From Bacilli bacterium (GTDB lineage Bacteria; Bacillota_I; Bacilli_A; ML615J-28; CAG-698), in NCBI GenBank assembly GCA_016282055.1, contig JAEEJT010000213.1, forward strand, positions 1-12,339: DNA of 12,339 bases. The letters are read 5' to 3'. Position 1 is the first letter of the stretch. Each line of letters opens with the position of its first letter. The position numbers and the translations under genes are program-made. The notes beneath the pieces are model-generated. The model ran no database searches. It was not told the origin of the DNA and saw only the letters and a list, made by a program, of their open reading frames with translations. Shown here in pieces: positions 1 to 6,460 of the stretch.

Positions 1-147
1 TAATACAGTCATAAGCATATAAATTCCTTGCTCTGTAAATGCATAAGGTAGATATCTCATTTCTCCCCAACTTGAGGTGAAATTTTTGCACCTCAAAATT
101 ATATTGAATACTTCTTTTGAGATTTGAAATCTAAATTCTTTTTTGTA
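1..147 (-). pseudogene. ORF6N-domain (phage antirepressor-type) gene remnant, 5' truncated, runs off left edge
   Basis: Reading leftwards from 147, one frame stays open to the window edge and encodes 49 residues. They include FRFQISKEVF, then LRCKNFTSSWG, then RYLPYAFTEQGIYMLMTVL. The motif YLPYAFTEQG followed by a hydrophobic helix is the hallmark of the ORF6N domain, found in phage and prophage antirepressor-like DNA-binding proteins. The family normally has about 50-60 more residues before this point. Here the frame is closed by an in-frame TGA at 150-148, and behind that lies the tRNA terminator, so the N-terminal part is missing. There is no promoter or well-spaced SD site. An internal ATG at 60-58 could in principle start a shorter product, but it would lack half the domain. 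I infer a decayed mobile-element gene. The missing right half lies outside the window, so its state is unknown. Confidence 0.72.
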
Positions 148-164
148 TCATAGTATTATAAATA

Positions 165-192
165 AAAATGACACAATTCCTTGTGTCATTTT
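165..192 (-). terminator. Rho-independent terminator of tRNA-Glu
   Basis: This is a perfect 12-bp inverted repeat, 165-176 against 181-192, with a 4-nt loop (TTCC at 177-180 on the plus strand). Read on the minus strand it is followed by a T-rich tract (TTTTTATTTAT). It begins 14 nt past the tRNA CCA end and separates the tRNA from the ORF6N remnant. Confidence 0.85.
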
Positions 193-205
193 AAACATTT
201 CAATA

Positions 206-280
206 TGGTGATCCCAACGGGAATCGAACCCGTGATTAGACCTTGAGAGGGTCTCGTCTTAGCCGCTTGACCATGGGACC
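206..280 (-). tRNA. tRNA-Glu (anticodon CUC)
   Basis: The 75-nt minus-strand sequence folds as a cloverleaf. The acceptor stem is GGTCCCA/TGGGATC (one G-U pair), followed by discriminator A and an encoded CCA. The D arm has the GTC/GAC core with loop AAGCGGCTAA. The anticodon stem AGACC/GGTCT carries loop CTCTCAA, and the T arm is ACGGG-TTCGAAT-CCCGT. The middle of the 7-nt anticodon loop is CTC, which reads GAG (Glu). The body closely resembles bacterial tRNA-Glu. It is transcribed alone from its own promoter and stops at the hairpin downstream. The CUC anticodon, rather than the usual UUC, is notable in so AT-rich a genome. Confidence 0.93.
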
Positions 281-289
281 AGCTAATAT

Positions 290-318
290 ATTATATCATA
301 ATGTTTTGCCTTTGTTAA
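290..318 (-). promoter_or_regulatory. Promoter of tRNA-Glu
   Basis: On the minus strand, -35 TTAACA (318-313) and -10 TATAAT (295-290) are separated by 17 bp. A TGA just before the -10 makes an extended -10 element. Transcription should begin near 283, leaving only a few nucleotides of leader before the mature tRNA end at 280. Confidence 0.85.
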
Positions 319-324
319 TATATT

Positions 325-352
325 TTGAAAAAAAGTTAAAATATGGTATAAT
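325..352 (+). promoter_or_regulatory. Promoter of the radical SAM/ABC operon
   Basis: -35 TTGAAA (325-330) and -10 TATAAT (347-352) have a 16-bp spacer, with TGG before the -10 (extended -10). The predicted start is near 359, almost at the SD site AAGGTG (357-362) and about 9 nt from the ATG at 368. It is back to back with the tRNA promoter, and the two elements are separated by 6 bp (319-324). Confidence 0.85.
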
Positions 353-367
353 ATATAAGGTGTATTT

Positions 368-1189
368 ATGGAAACTAGATTTAAAAAAGTATACATTGAA
401 ATATTAAACTATTGCAACCTTAATTGTCCATTTTGTGATAAGACTATAAGAGAATTAAGGGCTTTAACAAAAGAAGAGTTTAATCATATTATAAGTCAAG
501 TAAAAGATTATACTGATTATGTTTATTTACATGTTCAGGGAGAACCTTTTATACATAAAGACATATTTGATTTTATTAAATTATGTAATGATAATAAGTT
601 ATTTGTTAATATTACAACAAATGGAACTTTAATCAAAGATAATATAGATAATATTATTAATTCTAATATTAGGCAGTTAAATATATCATTACAGGCTTTA
701 GATTATTTAGATAATAGAGATAATTATCTAAAATCAATTATTGAACTCATTAAGAAGAATAAAAATACTTATATTTCTTTGAGATTATGGGGAAATGGAA
801 GCTATAAGTATTACGTTGACTATTTTATGAAAGAATTAAATTCTAATTCTGATTTAACTAAAACTAATAGAATTATTGACAATGTATTCTTTTCTTTTGA
901 CGAAGAGTTTGAGTGGCCTAGTATTGATAATAGTTATTGTACTGATAAAATTATGTGTAATGCTATTGATCAATTAGCTATTTTATCTGATGGAAGTGTT
1001 ACTACATGTTGTCTTGATAGAAATGGTGAGAATAGTTTTGGTAATATATTTAATGATAGTTTATGTAATATACTAAATAGTAGTAAATATAAGATGTATA
1101 TTGATTATTATAAAAAACAAAAGCCATGTTTTGAATTATGTAAACATTGTTCATTTAAAAGAGGAGGAAAATATGGAAACTATAATTAG
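368..1189 (+). CDS. Radical SAM protein with SPASM-like C-terminal domain
   Basis: This 273-residue protein carries the radical SAM motif CNLNCPFC. Cys16, Cys20 and Cys23 would hold the [4Fe-4S] cluster that reductively cleaves S-adenosylmethionine. The family GEP motif is at 58-60 (HVQGEP), followed by the NITTNGTLI strand. The C-terminus is SPASM/Twitch-like: C191, C197, then LSDGSVTTCC (C214, C215), a GNIF turn, and a terminal CFELCKHC (C254, C258, C261). This suggests one auxiliary Fe-S cluster. The family contains peptide-modifying enzymes and anaerobic sulfatase-maturase relatives. The substrate here cannot be told. The start ATG has SD AAGGTG five bases upstream. It is the first gene of the operon, and its end overlaps the ABC ATPase start by 17 nt, so the enzyme and transporter are probably co-translated. 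No precursor peptide gene is visible beside it. Confidence 0.88.
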   Translation: METRFKKVYIEILNYCNLNCPFCDKTIRELRALTKEEFNHIISQVKDYTDYVYLHVQGEPFIHKDIFDFIKLCNDNKLFVNITTNGTLIKDNIDNIINSNIRQLNISLQALDYLDNRDNYLKSIIELIKKNKNTYISLRLWGNGSYKYYVDYFMKELNSNSDLTKTNRIIDNVFFSFDEEFEWPSIDNSYCTDKIMCNAIDQLAILSDGSVTTCCLDRNGENSFGNIFNDSLCNILNSSKYKMYIDYYKKQKPCFELCKHCSFKRGGKYGNYN

Positions 1190-1943
1190 TTTACAAAATG
1201 TTTCTAAAAAATTTGTTTTAAATGCAAAACAAAGAAAATTAGAAAAAACAAATGAAAAGTTTAAAGTTGCTGTAAATGGTTTAAATCTTAATGCTTATAA
1301 GGGTCAAATTTATGGATTATTAGGCCCTAATGGTGCTGGTAAAACTACTACATTAAGAATGTTATCAACATTAATTAAATCAGATAGTGGAACTTTAATG
1401 GTTGATGGTATTGATGTTACTAAAGAACCAAATAAGATTAGAGAAAAAATTGGATTTTTAACTAGTGATTTAAAACTTGAAGATTTCTTTACACCTAATT
1501 ATTTATTTGATTATTATGCTGAATTACATAATGTTAGTATTGCAGAAAGAGATAAACAAAAAGCTAAATTATTTACTAAGTTTGGAATTGATAAATTCTG
1601 TGAAGTTAAAATTGGTGAATTATCAACAGGAATGAAACAAAAAGCATCTCTTGCTGTATCTTTAGTTCATAATCCTGATATTATTATCTTTGATGAACCT
1701 ACAAATGGTCTTGATGTTTTAACATCAAAAGTTGTTACTGACTTTTTAAATGAATTAAAAGAAGAAGGTAAAACTATTATCGTTTCTACACATATTTTCT
1801 CTTTAATTGAAAAAATTTGTGATAGATGTGGTGTAATTATAAATGGTAAGATGATTGTTGAAGATAGTTTAGAAGCAGTTTGTAATGGTAAATCATTAGA
1901 AGATGCATTCTTTGATATTTATAAGGAAACTGTAGGTGAATAA
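1173..1943 (+). CDS. ABC transporter ATP-binding protein, NatA-like
   Basis: This 256-residue ATPase energises the ABC-2 permease that follows. Walker A is GPNGAGKT (51-58), the signature is LSTGM (150-154), Walker B is IIIFDE (170-175), and the H-loop His is at 207. A charged insertion after the first strand (AKQRKLEKTNEKF) and the GFLTSDLKL segment in place of a canonical Q-loop glutamine recall NatA-type exporter ATPases (Na+ or drug/peptide efflux). I chose ATG 1173 because it has a strong SD, GAGGAGG at 1161-1167. The frame stays open upstream to 1101, but that extension lies inside the radical SAM gene and has no family similarity. The permease SD lies inside the 3' end of this gene. 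The substrate is unknown, and the family does not fix it. Confidence 0.92.
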   Translation: METIISLQNVSKKFVLNAKQRKLEKTNEKFKVAVNGLNLNAYKGQIYGLLGPNGAGKTTTLRMLSTLIKSDSGTLMVDGIDVTKEPNKIREKIGFLTSDLKLEDFFTPNYLFDYYAELHNVSIAERDKQKAKLFTKFGIDKFCEVKIGELSTGMKQKASLAVSLVHNPDIIIFDEPTNGLDVLTSKVVTDFLNELKEEGKTIIVSTHIFSLIEKICDRCGVIINGKMIVEDSLEAVCNGKSLEDAFFDIYKETVGE

Positions 1944-1944
1944 T

Positions 1945-3132
1945 ATGAAAAATATACTTACAATAATGAAAAAAGAATTAACTAGAGTATTTAAAGATAG
2001 AAGATTATTAATTACCACTATTATATTGCCTGGTTTATTAATTTATTTAATGTATTCTCTTATGGGAAGTGGAATTGCTAAACTTGTTAGTGATAGTGAA
2101 CCAACTAAATATTATATTTGTACTATCAGTGGTGATAAAAAATTTGAAGAGGCTGTTTTAGCAAAAGAACCAAATTCCTTATTTTTACATCTTAAAGAAA
2201 ATCAAGTAGAAGAATTTAAACAAAAAGTTTCAGATGGCACTTATGATATTCTAATTGATGCTCCTGCATACTATTATGAAAACTTTTATAAAGCTATGGA
2301 AGATAATCAAACTGTAGAAAAACAAGATATTACTATTTATTTTAACTCTAATAGTAATGCTTCTCTTTCTATATATAATATAGTAGCTAGTGTTTATAGT
2401 GATGCTCAAAATGATTATGTTAAAAAACAAAATGCTGATGTTATTACACTTAAAAATTCTGATATTGCTATTATCGAAAAAGATAGCAGCTTTACTCAAT
2501 TCGCTGGAATGATGATGCCATTATTATTAATCATATTCTTATTTAGTGGTGCTATGTCAATTGCTCCAGAAAGTATTGCTGGTGAAAAAGAAAGAGGAAC
2601 TATTGCTACATTATTAGTAACTCCAGTTAAGAGAAGTGAAATTGCATTAGGTAAAATAATATCATTAAGTATTATTGCTATATGTAGTGCTTTATCAAGC
2701 TTTTTAGGTGTTATGTTATCTTTACCTAAATTATTAGGTGGTGGAGATATATCTATGTCTAATGTATATGGATTTGGTGATTATGTAATCTTATTATTTA
2801 TTATAGTTTCTACTGTAATGGTAATTATTGGACTATTAAGTGTTATATCATGTTATGCAAAGAATATTAAAGAAGCTAGTACATTTATATTACCTTTCTT
2901 CTTTTTATCAATGTTATTAGGTATTTCAACAATGTTTATTAAATCAGATAATCCATTATTATATTTCATTCCAATCTTTAATAGTGTACAAGCTATATCA
3001 AGTGTATTTAATATGGAAGCTAATATGATAAATATTATAATGACTATTGTATTAAATCTTTGTTATACAGGATTATTTGTATTTTTATTAACTAGAATGT
3101 TTAATAATGAAAGGATTATGTTTAATAAATGA
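1945..3132 (+). CDS. ABC-2 type transporter permease, NatB-like
   Basis: This 395-residue membrane protein is the partner of the preceding ATPase. A cytoplasmic basic start (KKELTRVFKDRR) leads into TM1 at about 20-40. A large extracytoplasmic domain spans about 40-180. At least five more TM helices lie in the C-terminal half, beginning with FAGMMMPLLLIIFLFSGAMS. Between the first two of these is ESIAGEKERGTIATLLVTP, the conserved ABC-2 segment that contacts the ATPase. This layout is that of NatB/YhaP-like exporters. The start is ATG 1945 with SD AGGTGA (1934-1939), 1 nt after the ATPase stop. A GTG at 1936 is also in frame but falls inside the SD. The TGA stop overlaps the next ATG (ATGA). 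A sodium, peptide or other substrate is possible. Confidence 0.9.
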   Translation: MKNILTIMKKELTRVFKDRRLLITTIILPGLLIYLMYSLMGSGIAKLVSDSEPTKYYICTISGDKKFEEAVLAKEPNSLFLHLKENQVEEFKQKVSDGTYDILIDAPAYYYENFYKAMEDNQTVEKQDITIYFNSNSNASLSIYNIVASVYSDAQNDYVKKQNADVITLKNSDIAIIEKDSSFTQFAGMMMPLLLIIFLFSGAMSIAPESIAGEKERGTIATLLVTPVKRSEIALGKIISLSIIAICSALSSFLGVMLSLPKLLGGGDISMSNVYGFGDYVILLFIIVSTVMVIIGLLSVISCYAKNIKEASTFILPFFFLSMLLGISTMFIKSDNPLLYFIPIFNSVQAISSVFNMEANMINIIMTIVLNLCYTGLFVFLLTRMFNNERIMFNK

Positions 3133-3302
3133 TTCCAACAAATCCTGTTATATTATTAAGTTACATTAATACATTATTAAGAGATAAATATGATTCTTTA
3201 GATAGTTTATGTGATGATATTGACATTACAAAAGAAGAACTTAATAATAAATTAAATAGCATTAATTATTATTATGATTTAAAAACAAATCAATATAAAT
3301 AA
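3129..3302 (+). CDS. DUF4250 family small protein
   Basis: This is a 57-residue ORF beginning MIPTNPVILLSYINTLLRD and continuing with SLDSLCDDIDITKEEL and a Tyr-rich end. The pattern MIPxxPVxLLSxxNTxLRDxYxSLDxLCxxLDxxxxEL is that of DUF4250, a short protein of unknown function common in Clostridia and Bacilli. The order of helices suggests a small helix-turn-helix-like fold (inference). The gene begins inside the permease stop (ATGA overlap). Its AAGGAT SD at 3111-3116 is rather far away at 12 nt, so translation is probably coupled. It ends flush against the shared terminator. It has one Cys, no leader-peptide cleavage motif and no signal peptide, so I do not call it a precursor peptide of the radical SAM enzyme, although its position in the operon invites that test. 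Confidence 0.85.
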   Translation: MIPTNPVILLSYINTLLRDKYDSLDSLCDDIDITKEELNNKLNSINYYYDLKTNQYK

Positions 3303-3329
3303 AAAGTGGTAGTTTTAAACTACCACTTT
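3303..3329. terminator. Bidirectional terminator between DUF4250 gene and plsX
   Basis: This is a perfect 12-bp stem, 3303-3314 with 3318-3329, and a 3-nt loop. It is followed by ATTTTTC on the plus strand and by TTTTTATTTATA on the minus strand. It fills the whole gap between the two convergent genes: it begins one base after the DUF4250 stop and overlaps the plsX stop by two bases. Confidence 0.88.
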
Positions 3330-4341
3330 ATTTTTCTTCTTCAGTATCAAATACATGAGAAATAGCTTCTCTTAAATTATTCTTTTCAATTGTATAAGCT
3401 TGATTAATACAATTATATATTGAATTAGCTTTACATGATCCATGACCTTTTATAATTGTTTTACGGCAACCTAACATAACTCCACCACCATAATTATTAT
3501 AATCCATGAAATCTTTAATCTTATAAATATCTTTCTTTAAGAATAAAGCACCAATTTTATTTTTTAAAGAAGACATAAATGTTTTCTTTAATAGTTTTAA
3601 TAGCTCTAGACTAGTTCCTTCTGTAGATTTGATTAATACATTTCCACTAAAGCCATCACAAACTACTAAATCATAATTACCTGAAAGTAAATCACGACTT
3701 TCCATATTACCAACGAAGTTAATTGTTTCATCGTTCTTTAAGATTTGATATACTTCTTTACGAAGTGTATCTCCTTTTTCTTCTTCAGTTCCGATATTTA
3801 ATAATGCTACTTTAGGATTTTCTACACCAAATGCTTTTTGGATATATAAACTTCCCATCTTAGCAAATTGAACTAAATTAGTAACATCGCATTCAGCGTT
3901 TGCTCCACTATCACAAATACCAACTATCTTTTTATTCATTGTTGGTAATATTGGACAAAATGCAGGACGATCAACACCTTTAATTCTACCTATTTTTAAA
4001 ACAGAACCTACTAAAACAGCACCAGTTGAACCAATACTAATTAGGGCATTAACATCATCATTTTGTTTTAAAATATCAAATGCTTTAACCATTGATGATT
4101 CTTTCTTTCTTCTAATAGCATCTGTTGGTTTATCATCACATGTTATAATATCTTGTGCATCAACTATTTCTAATCTTGTTTTATCATATGTATATTTATT
4201 TAACTCATTTGTTAATTCTTCAGTTTTACCTGATAAAATTAGATAAATATCATTATTATCATTTAGTGCTTTTACTGCACCTTCAACATTTACGCTTGGA
4301 CTTCTATCTCCACCGTAACAGTCTAAAACAATTTTAATCAT
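3328..4341 (-). CDS. plsX: Phosphate acyltransferase PlsX
   Basis: This 337-residue protein has the normal PlsX length. PlsX makes acyl-phosphate from acyl-ACP and phosphate, feeding PlsY and so starting phosphatidic acid synthesis at the inner membrane face. Family signatures in order are IKIVLDCYGGD at the N-terminus (DAMGGD in most members), RRKKESSM, SIGSTGAVLVGS, GVDRPAF, CDSGANAECD, LNIGTEEEKG, VGNMESRD and VVCDGFSGN, with GGGVMLGCRKTIIKGHG near the end. The start is ATG 4341 with SD GAGGT at 4354-4350. An upstream in-frame ATG at 4395 would lie across the promoter and add a non-conserved tail. It stands alone here, whereas many Firmicutes have plsX in a fapR-plsX-fabD-fabG-acpP cluster. 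Neither an obvious FapR-type operator nor neighbouring fab genes are visible. Confidence 0.95.
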   Translation of the reverse strand: MIKIVLDCYGGDRSPSVNVEGAVKALNDNNDIYLILSGKTEELTNELNKYTYDKTRLEIVDAQDIITCDDKPTDAIRRKKESSMVKAFDILKQNDDVNALISIGSTGAVLVGSVLKIGRIKGVDRPAFCPILPTMNKKIVGICDSGANAECDVTNLVQFAKMGSLYIQKAFGVENPKVALLNIGTEEEKGDTLRKEVYQILKNDETINFVGNMESRDLLSGNYDLVVCDGFSGNVLIKSTEGTSLELLKLLKKTFMSSLKNKIGALFLKKDIYKIKDFMDYNNYGGGVMLGCRKTIIKGHGSCKANSIYNCINQAYTIEKNNLREAISHVFDTEEEK

Positions 4342-4366
4342 ATATTTATACCTCAATTCCTTATAT

Positions 4367-4395
4367 ATTGTATCATTAATAGTAATAAAAATCAA
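4367..4395 (-). promoter_or_regulatory. Promoter of plsX
   Basis: On the minus strand, -35 TTGATT (4395-4390) and -10 TACAAT (4372-4367) have a 17-bp spacer, with TGA just before the -10. The predicted start is near 4360, about 19 nt before the ATG. Confidence 0.8.
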
Positions 4396-4399
4396 TCAT

Positions 4400-4428
4400 T
4401 TGACTTTTTAGGTTATAAATGGTATTAT
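4400..4428 (+). promoter_or_regulatory. Promoter of HD-domain gene
   Basis: -35 TTGACT (4400-4405) and -10 TATTAT (4423-4428) have a 17-bp spacer and an extended TGG. Its -35 lies only 4 bp from the -35 of the divergent plsX promoter, so both could not easily be occupied at the same time. Confidence 0.82.
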
Positions 4429-4450
4429 TTAAAAACAAAAGGAGATTATT

Positions 4451-5059
4451 ATGGAAACTATTAGACATGAAATGATATCAAAATTTGTTTTTAAAGAATT
4501 AAATAGTGATAATTCTGGTCATGATTATAATCATGCTATGAGAGTATATAAGAATGCTTTAAGTATTATTCATACATTACCACAATTAAGTGAAGAAAGT
4601 AAGAATATTATTTTAACTTGTAGTTTATTACATGACTGTGTTGATTATAAATTATATAAAAATGTTGGTAAACAAAACAAGAAAATTACTAAGTTATTAA
4701 AGAGTTTAAAATATAGTAATAGTGATATAAAAGTTATTCTTGAAATTATTAATAATCTGTCTTATTCAAAAGGAATTTCTAAAGAAAGAATAGAAGAACA
4801 AGTTGTAAGTGATGCTGATAGATTAGATGCAATTGGAGCTATTGGTATAATTAGAGCTATTGAATTTGGAACTAAGCATAATAGAAAGTTTTATAATCCA
4901 GAAAATGATAAAGATAAGAATGTTACAATTATGCATTTTTATGAAAAACTTTTGAATTTAAAAGATGTTATGTATACTGATTATGCTAAAAGTGTAGCTG
5001 TAGCAAGACATGAATACATGGAACAATTTTTATATGAATTCTATAAAGAGATAAAATAA
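4451..5059 (+). CDS. HD-domain phosphohydrolase, YpgQ/YedJ-like
   Basis: This 202-residue soluble protein has the HD metal-binding signature GHDYNHAMRV (H28), LLHDCVD (H61, D62) and VSDADRLDAIGAIGI (D121). The last stretch and the later MHFYEKLLNLKD are characteristic of the YpgQ/YedJ branch, whose B. subtilis member YpgQ hydrolyses (d)NTPs to the monophosphate and pyrophosphate. Activity on nucleotides here is therefore an inference from the family. The length is near the usual 200-215 residues. The start ATG has a strong SD (AAAGGAG, 4438-4444). It is transcribed alone, divergent from plsX and convergent with pepT. Confidence 0.9.
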   Translation: METIRHEMISKFVFKELNSDNSGHDYNHAMRVYKNALSIIHTLPQLSEESKNIILTCSLLHDCVDYKLYKNVGKQNKKITKLLKSLKYSNSDIKVILEIINNLSYSKGISKERIEEQVVSDADRLDAIGAIGIIRAIEFGTKHNRKFYNPENDKDKNVTIMHFYEKLLNLKDVMYTDYAKSVAVARHEYMEQFLYEFYKEIK

Positions 5060-5060
5060 A

Positions 5061-5085
5061 AGATTCTTACATTATGTAAGAATCT
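5061..5085. terminator. Bidirectional terminator between HD gene and pepT
   Basis: This is a perfect 11-bp stem (5061-5071 with 5075-5085) and a TTA loop. ATTTTTTATTT follows on the plus strand and TTTATTTTAT on the minus strand. It lies 2 bp after the HD gene stop and 5 bp from the pepT stop, so it can serve both convergent genes. Confidence 0.88.
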
Positions 5086-5090
5086 ATTTT

Positions 5091-6320
5091 TTATTTATTA
5101 GATATTATATTAACAATATTAACTAAAACATCAACACTTCTTTGCATTCCTTCTAGTGTTATATATTCATAAACACCATGGAAGTTCTCTCCTCCTGTGC
5201 CTAGATTTGGGCAAGGAATACCTTTATATGTTAGTTGTGCTCCATCTGTTCCACCTCTAATTGGAACAATTGTTGGATTAAGATTTGATTTTTTAATAGC
5301 ATCAATTGCAATATTTACAACATCCATATGATCTTTTATAATATCATACATGTTATAATATGAATCTTTTATTTCAACATTACAAATATTATATCCATAT
5401 TTATCATTTAAATATTTTTGTATTTTAAGAAAATCTTGTTTTTGTTTATTAAATAAATCTTTGTTATGATTTATTATAATATACTCTAAAGTTGTTTTTT
5501 CTACGCTTCCATTAATGTCACATAAGTGATTAAAGCCTTCATAGTTTTCAGTATATTCAGGTACATCAAATTCAGGTAACATAGAATTAAATTCATACCC
5601 AACTTTAATTGAATTAATCATATGTCCTTTAGCACTACCTGGATGAATACTTTTACCATTTATTGTTACAATGCATGATGCAGCATTAAAGTTTTCATAC
5701 TCAATTCCACCTTCAACACTACCATCTACAGTGTATGCATAATCTGGAGTAAATAGGTCTTTATTAAATAATAAAGTTCCTTCACCTATCTCTTCATCTG
5801 GTGTAAAACATACATAAATATCACCATGAATTATATCTTTATTATTTGTTAAATATTCAATTAGAGTCATTATTTCACTTATTCCTGCTTTATCATCAGC
5901 ACCTAAAAGAGTAGTTCCATCTGTTGTTATTAGTGTTTCTCCCACTCTATTTTTAAGTAATGGATACTCATTTGGATCTAAAATAACATCTAGTTTTTTG
6001 TTTAAATAAACCTTTTTTTCATCATAATTTTTTATAATTTGTGGATTTACATTAAGTCCAGATGCATCTGATGATGTATCAAAATGAGATATAAATCCAA
6101 CTGATTTAATAGGTTTATCTGAATTTGATTTTAAAAATCCATATAAATAACAGTTATCTGTAAGTGTTGTTTCTAGTCCAAAATCTTCTAATTCTTGTTT
6201 GACAATTTTAGCTAAATTAAATTGTGTATCAGTTGATGGATGTTTTAAACTATTAGGATCAGATGTTGTTTCTATCTTAACGTAGTTTAAAAATCTATTT
6301 AGTATATTCTTATATTCCAT
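5091..6320 (-). CDS. pepT: Peptidase T (tripeptide aminopeptidase, M20 family)
   Basis: This 409-residue enzyme is full length for PepT, a cytoplasmic di-zinc aminopeptidase that removes the N-terminal residue from tripeptides. Expected residues are all present: H79 and D81 in SHFDTSSD, D142 in TTLLGADDKAG, the catalytic E176 and the metal ligand E177 in FTPDEEIGEG, D199 in YTVDGS, and H381 in GGENFHGVYEY. The dimerisation lid lies around 205-320 (GKSIHPGSAKG at its start). RGGTDGAQLTYKGIPCPNLGTG is also conserved in the family. The ATG at 6320 has SD GAGGTGA at 6331-6325. It is transcribed alone, divergent from the YcxB-like gene. It probably completes peptide breakdown in an organism feeding on amino acids (inference). 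Confidence 0.96.
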   Translation of the reverse strand: MEYKNILNRFLNYVKIETTSDPNSLKHPSTDTQFNLAKIVKQELEDFGLETTLTDNCYLYGFLKSNSDKPIKSVGFISHFDTSSDASGLNVNPQIIKNYDEKKVYLNKKLDVILDPNEYPLLKNRVGETLITTDGTTLLGADDKAGISEIMTLIEYLTNNKDIIHGDIYVCFTPDEEIGEGTLLFNKDLFTPDYAYTVDGSVEGGIEYENFNAASCIVTINGKSIHPGSAKGHMINSIKVGYEFNSMLPEFDVPEYTENYEGFNHLCDINGSVEKTTLEYIIINHNKDLFNKQKQDFLKIQKYLNDKYGYNICNVEIKDSYYNMYDIIKDHMDVVNIAIDAIKKSNLNPTIVPIRGGTDGAQLTYKGIPCPNLGTGGENFHGVYEYITLEGMQRSVDVLVNIVNIISNK

Positions 6321-6336
6321 AAAATCACCTCGAATT

Positions 6337-6365
6337 ATTTTATCAAAACAACATTATTTTGTCAA
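6337..6365 (-). promoter_or_regulatory. Promoter of pepT
   Basis: On the minus strand, a perfect -35 TTGACA (6365-6360), a 17-bp spacer, and -10 TAAAAT (6342-6337) preceded by TGA. The predicted start, near 6330, falls in the SD site, so the leader would be about 10 nt. Confidence 0.85.
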
Positions 6366-6413
6366 TTTATATAGGAAATTATTGATTAATAACACTTCAG
6401 TAAATTGGTTAAC

Positions 6414-6442
6414 TTTACAAAAAAATCATATTTTGATATAAT
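6414..6442 (+). promoter_or_regulatory. Promoter of the YcxB-like/lipoprotein/GDPD operon
   Basis: -35 TTTACA (6414-6419) and -10 TATAAT (6437-6442) have a 17-bp spacer and TGA before the -10. The SD AGAGGT (6450-6455) and ATG 6461 follow closely. Between this and the pepT promoter are 48 bp (6366-6413) in which I see no clear operator beyond a GTTAAC palindrome. Confidence 0.83.
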
Positions 6443-6460
6443 AAGATAAAGAGGTATATT

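Noticed and set aside
72..96. Inverted repeat TTGAGGTG/CACCTCAA with a 9-nt spacer
   Set aside because: It lies inside the conserved ORF6N coding stretch, has no T-run after it and a weak loop. It could be an operator, but nothing supports that.
282..367. Possible precursor peptide gene just upstream of the radical SAM gene
   Set aside because: This stretch is filled by the two back-to-back promoters and has no ORF with an SD site.
1101..1172. Upstream extension of the NatA-like ATPase
   Set aside because: It lies wholly within the radical SAM coding region, has no SD site and no family similarity. ATG 1173 has a strong SD.
2251..2499. Antisense open frame of about 80 codons inside the permease gene
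   Set aside because: It is a low-complexity Ile/Asn/Phe-rich product of AT-rich antisense reading, with no SD site or promoter.
4155..4337. Plus-strand open frame opposite plsX
   Set aside because: It is Leu/Tyr/His-rich antisense shadow of a well-conserved gene, with no start signals.
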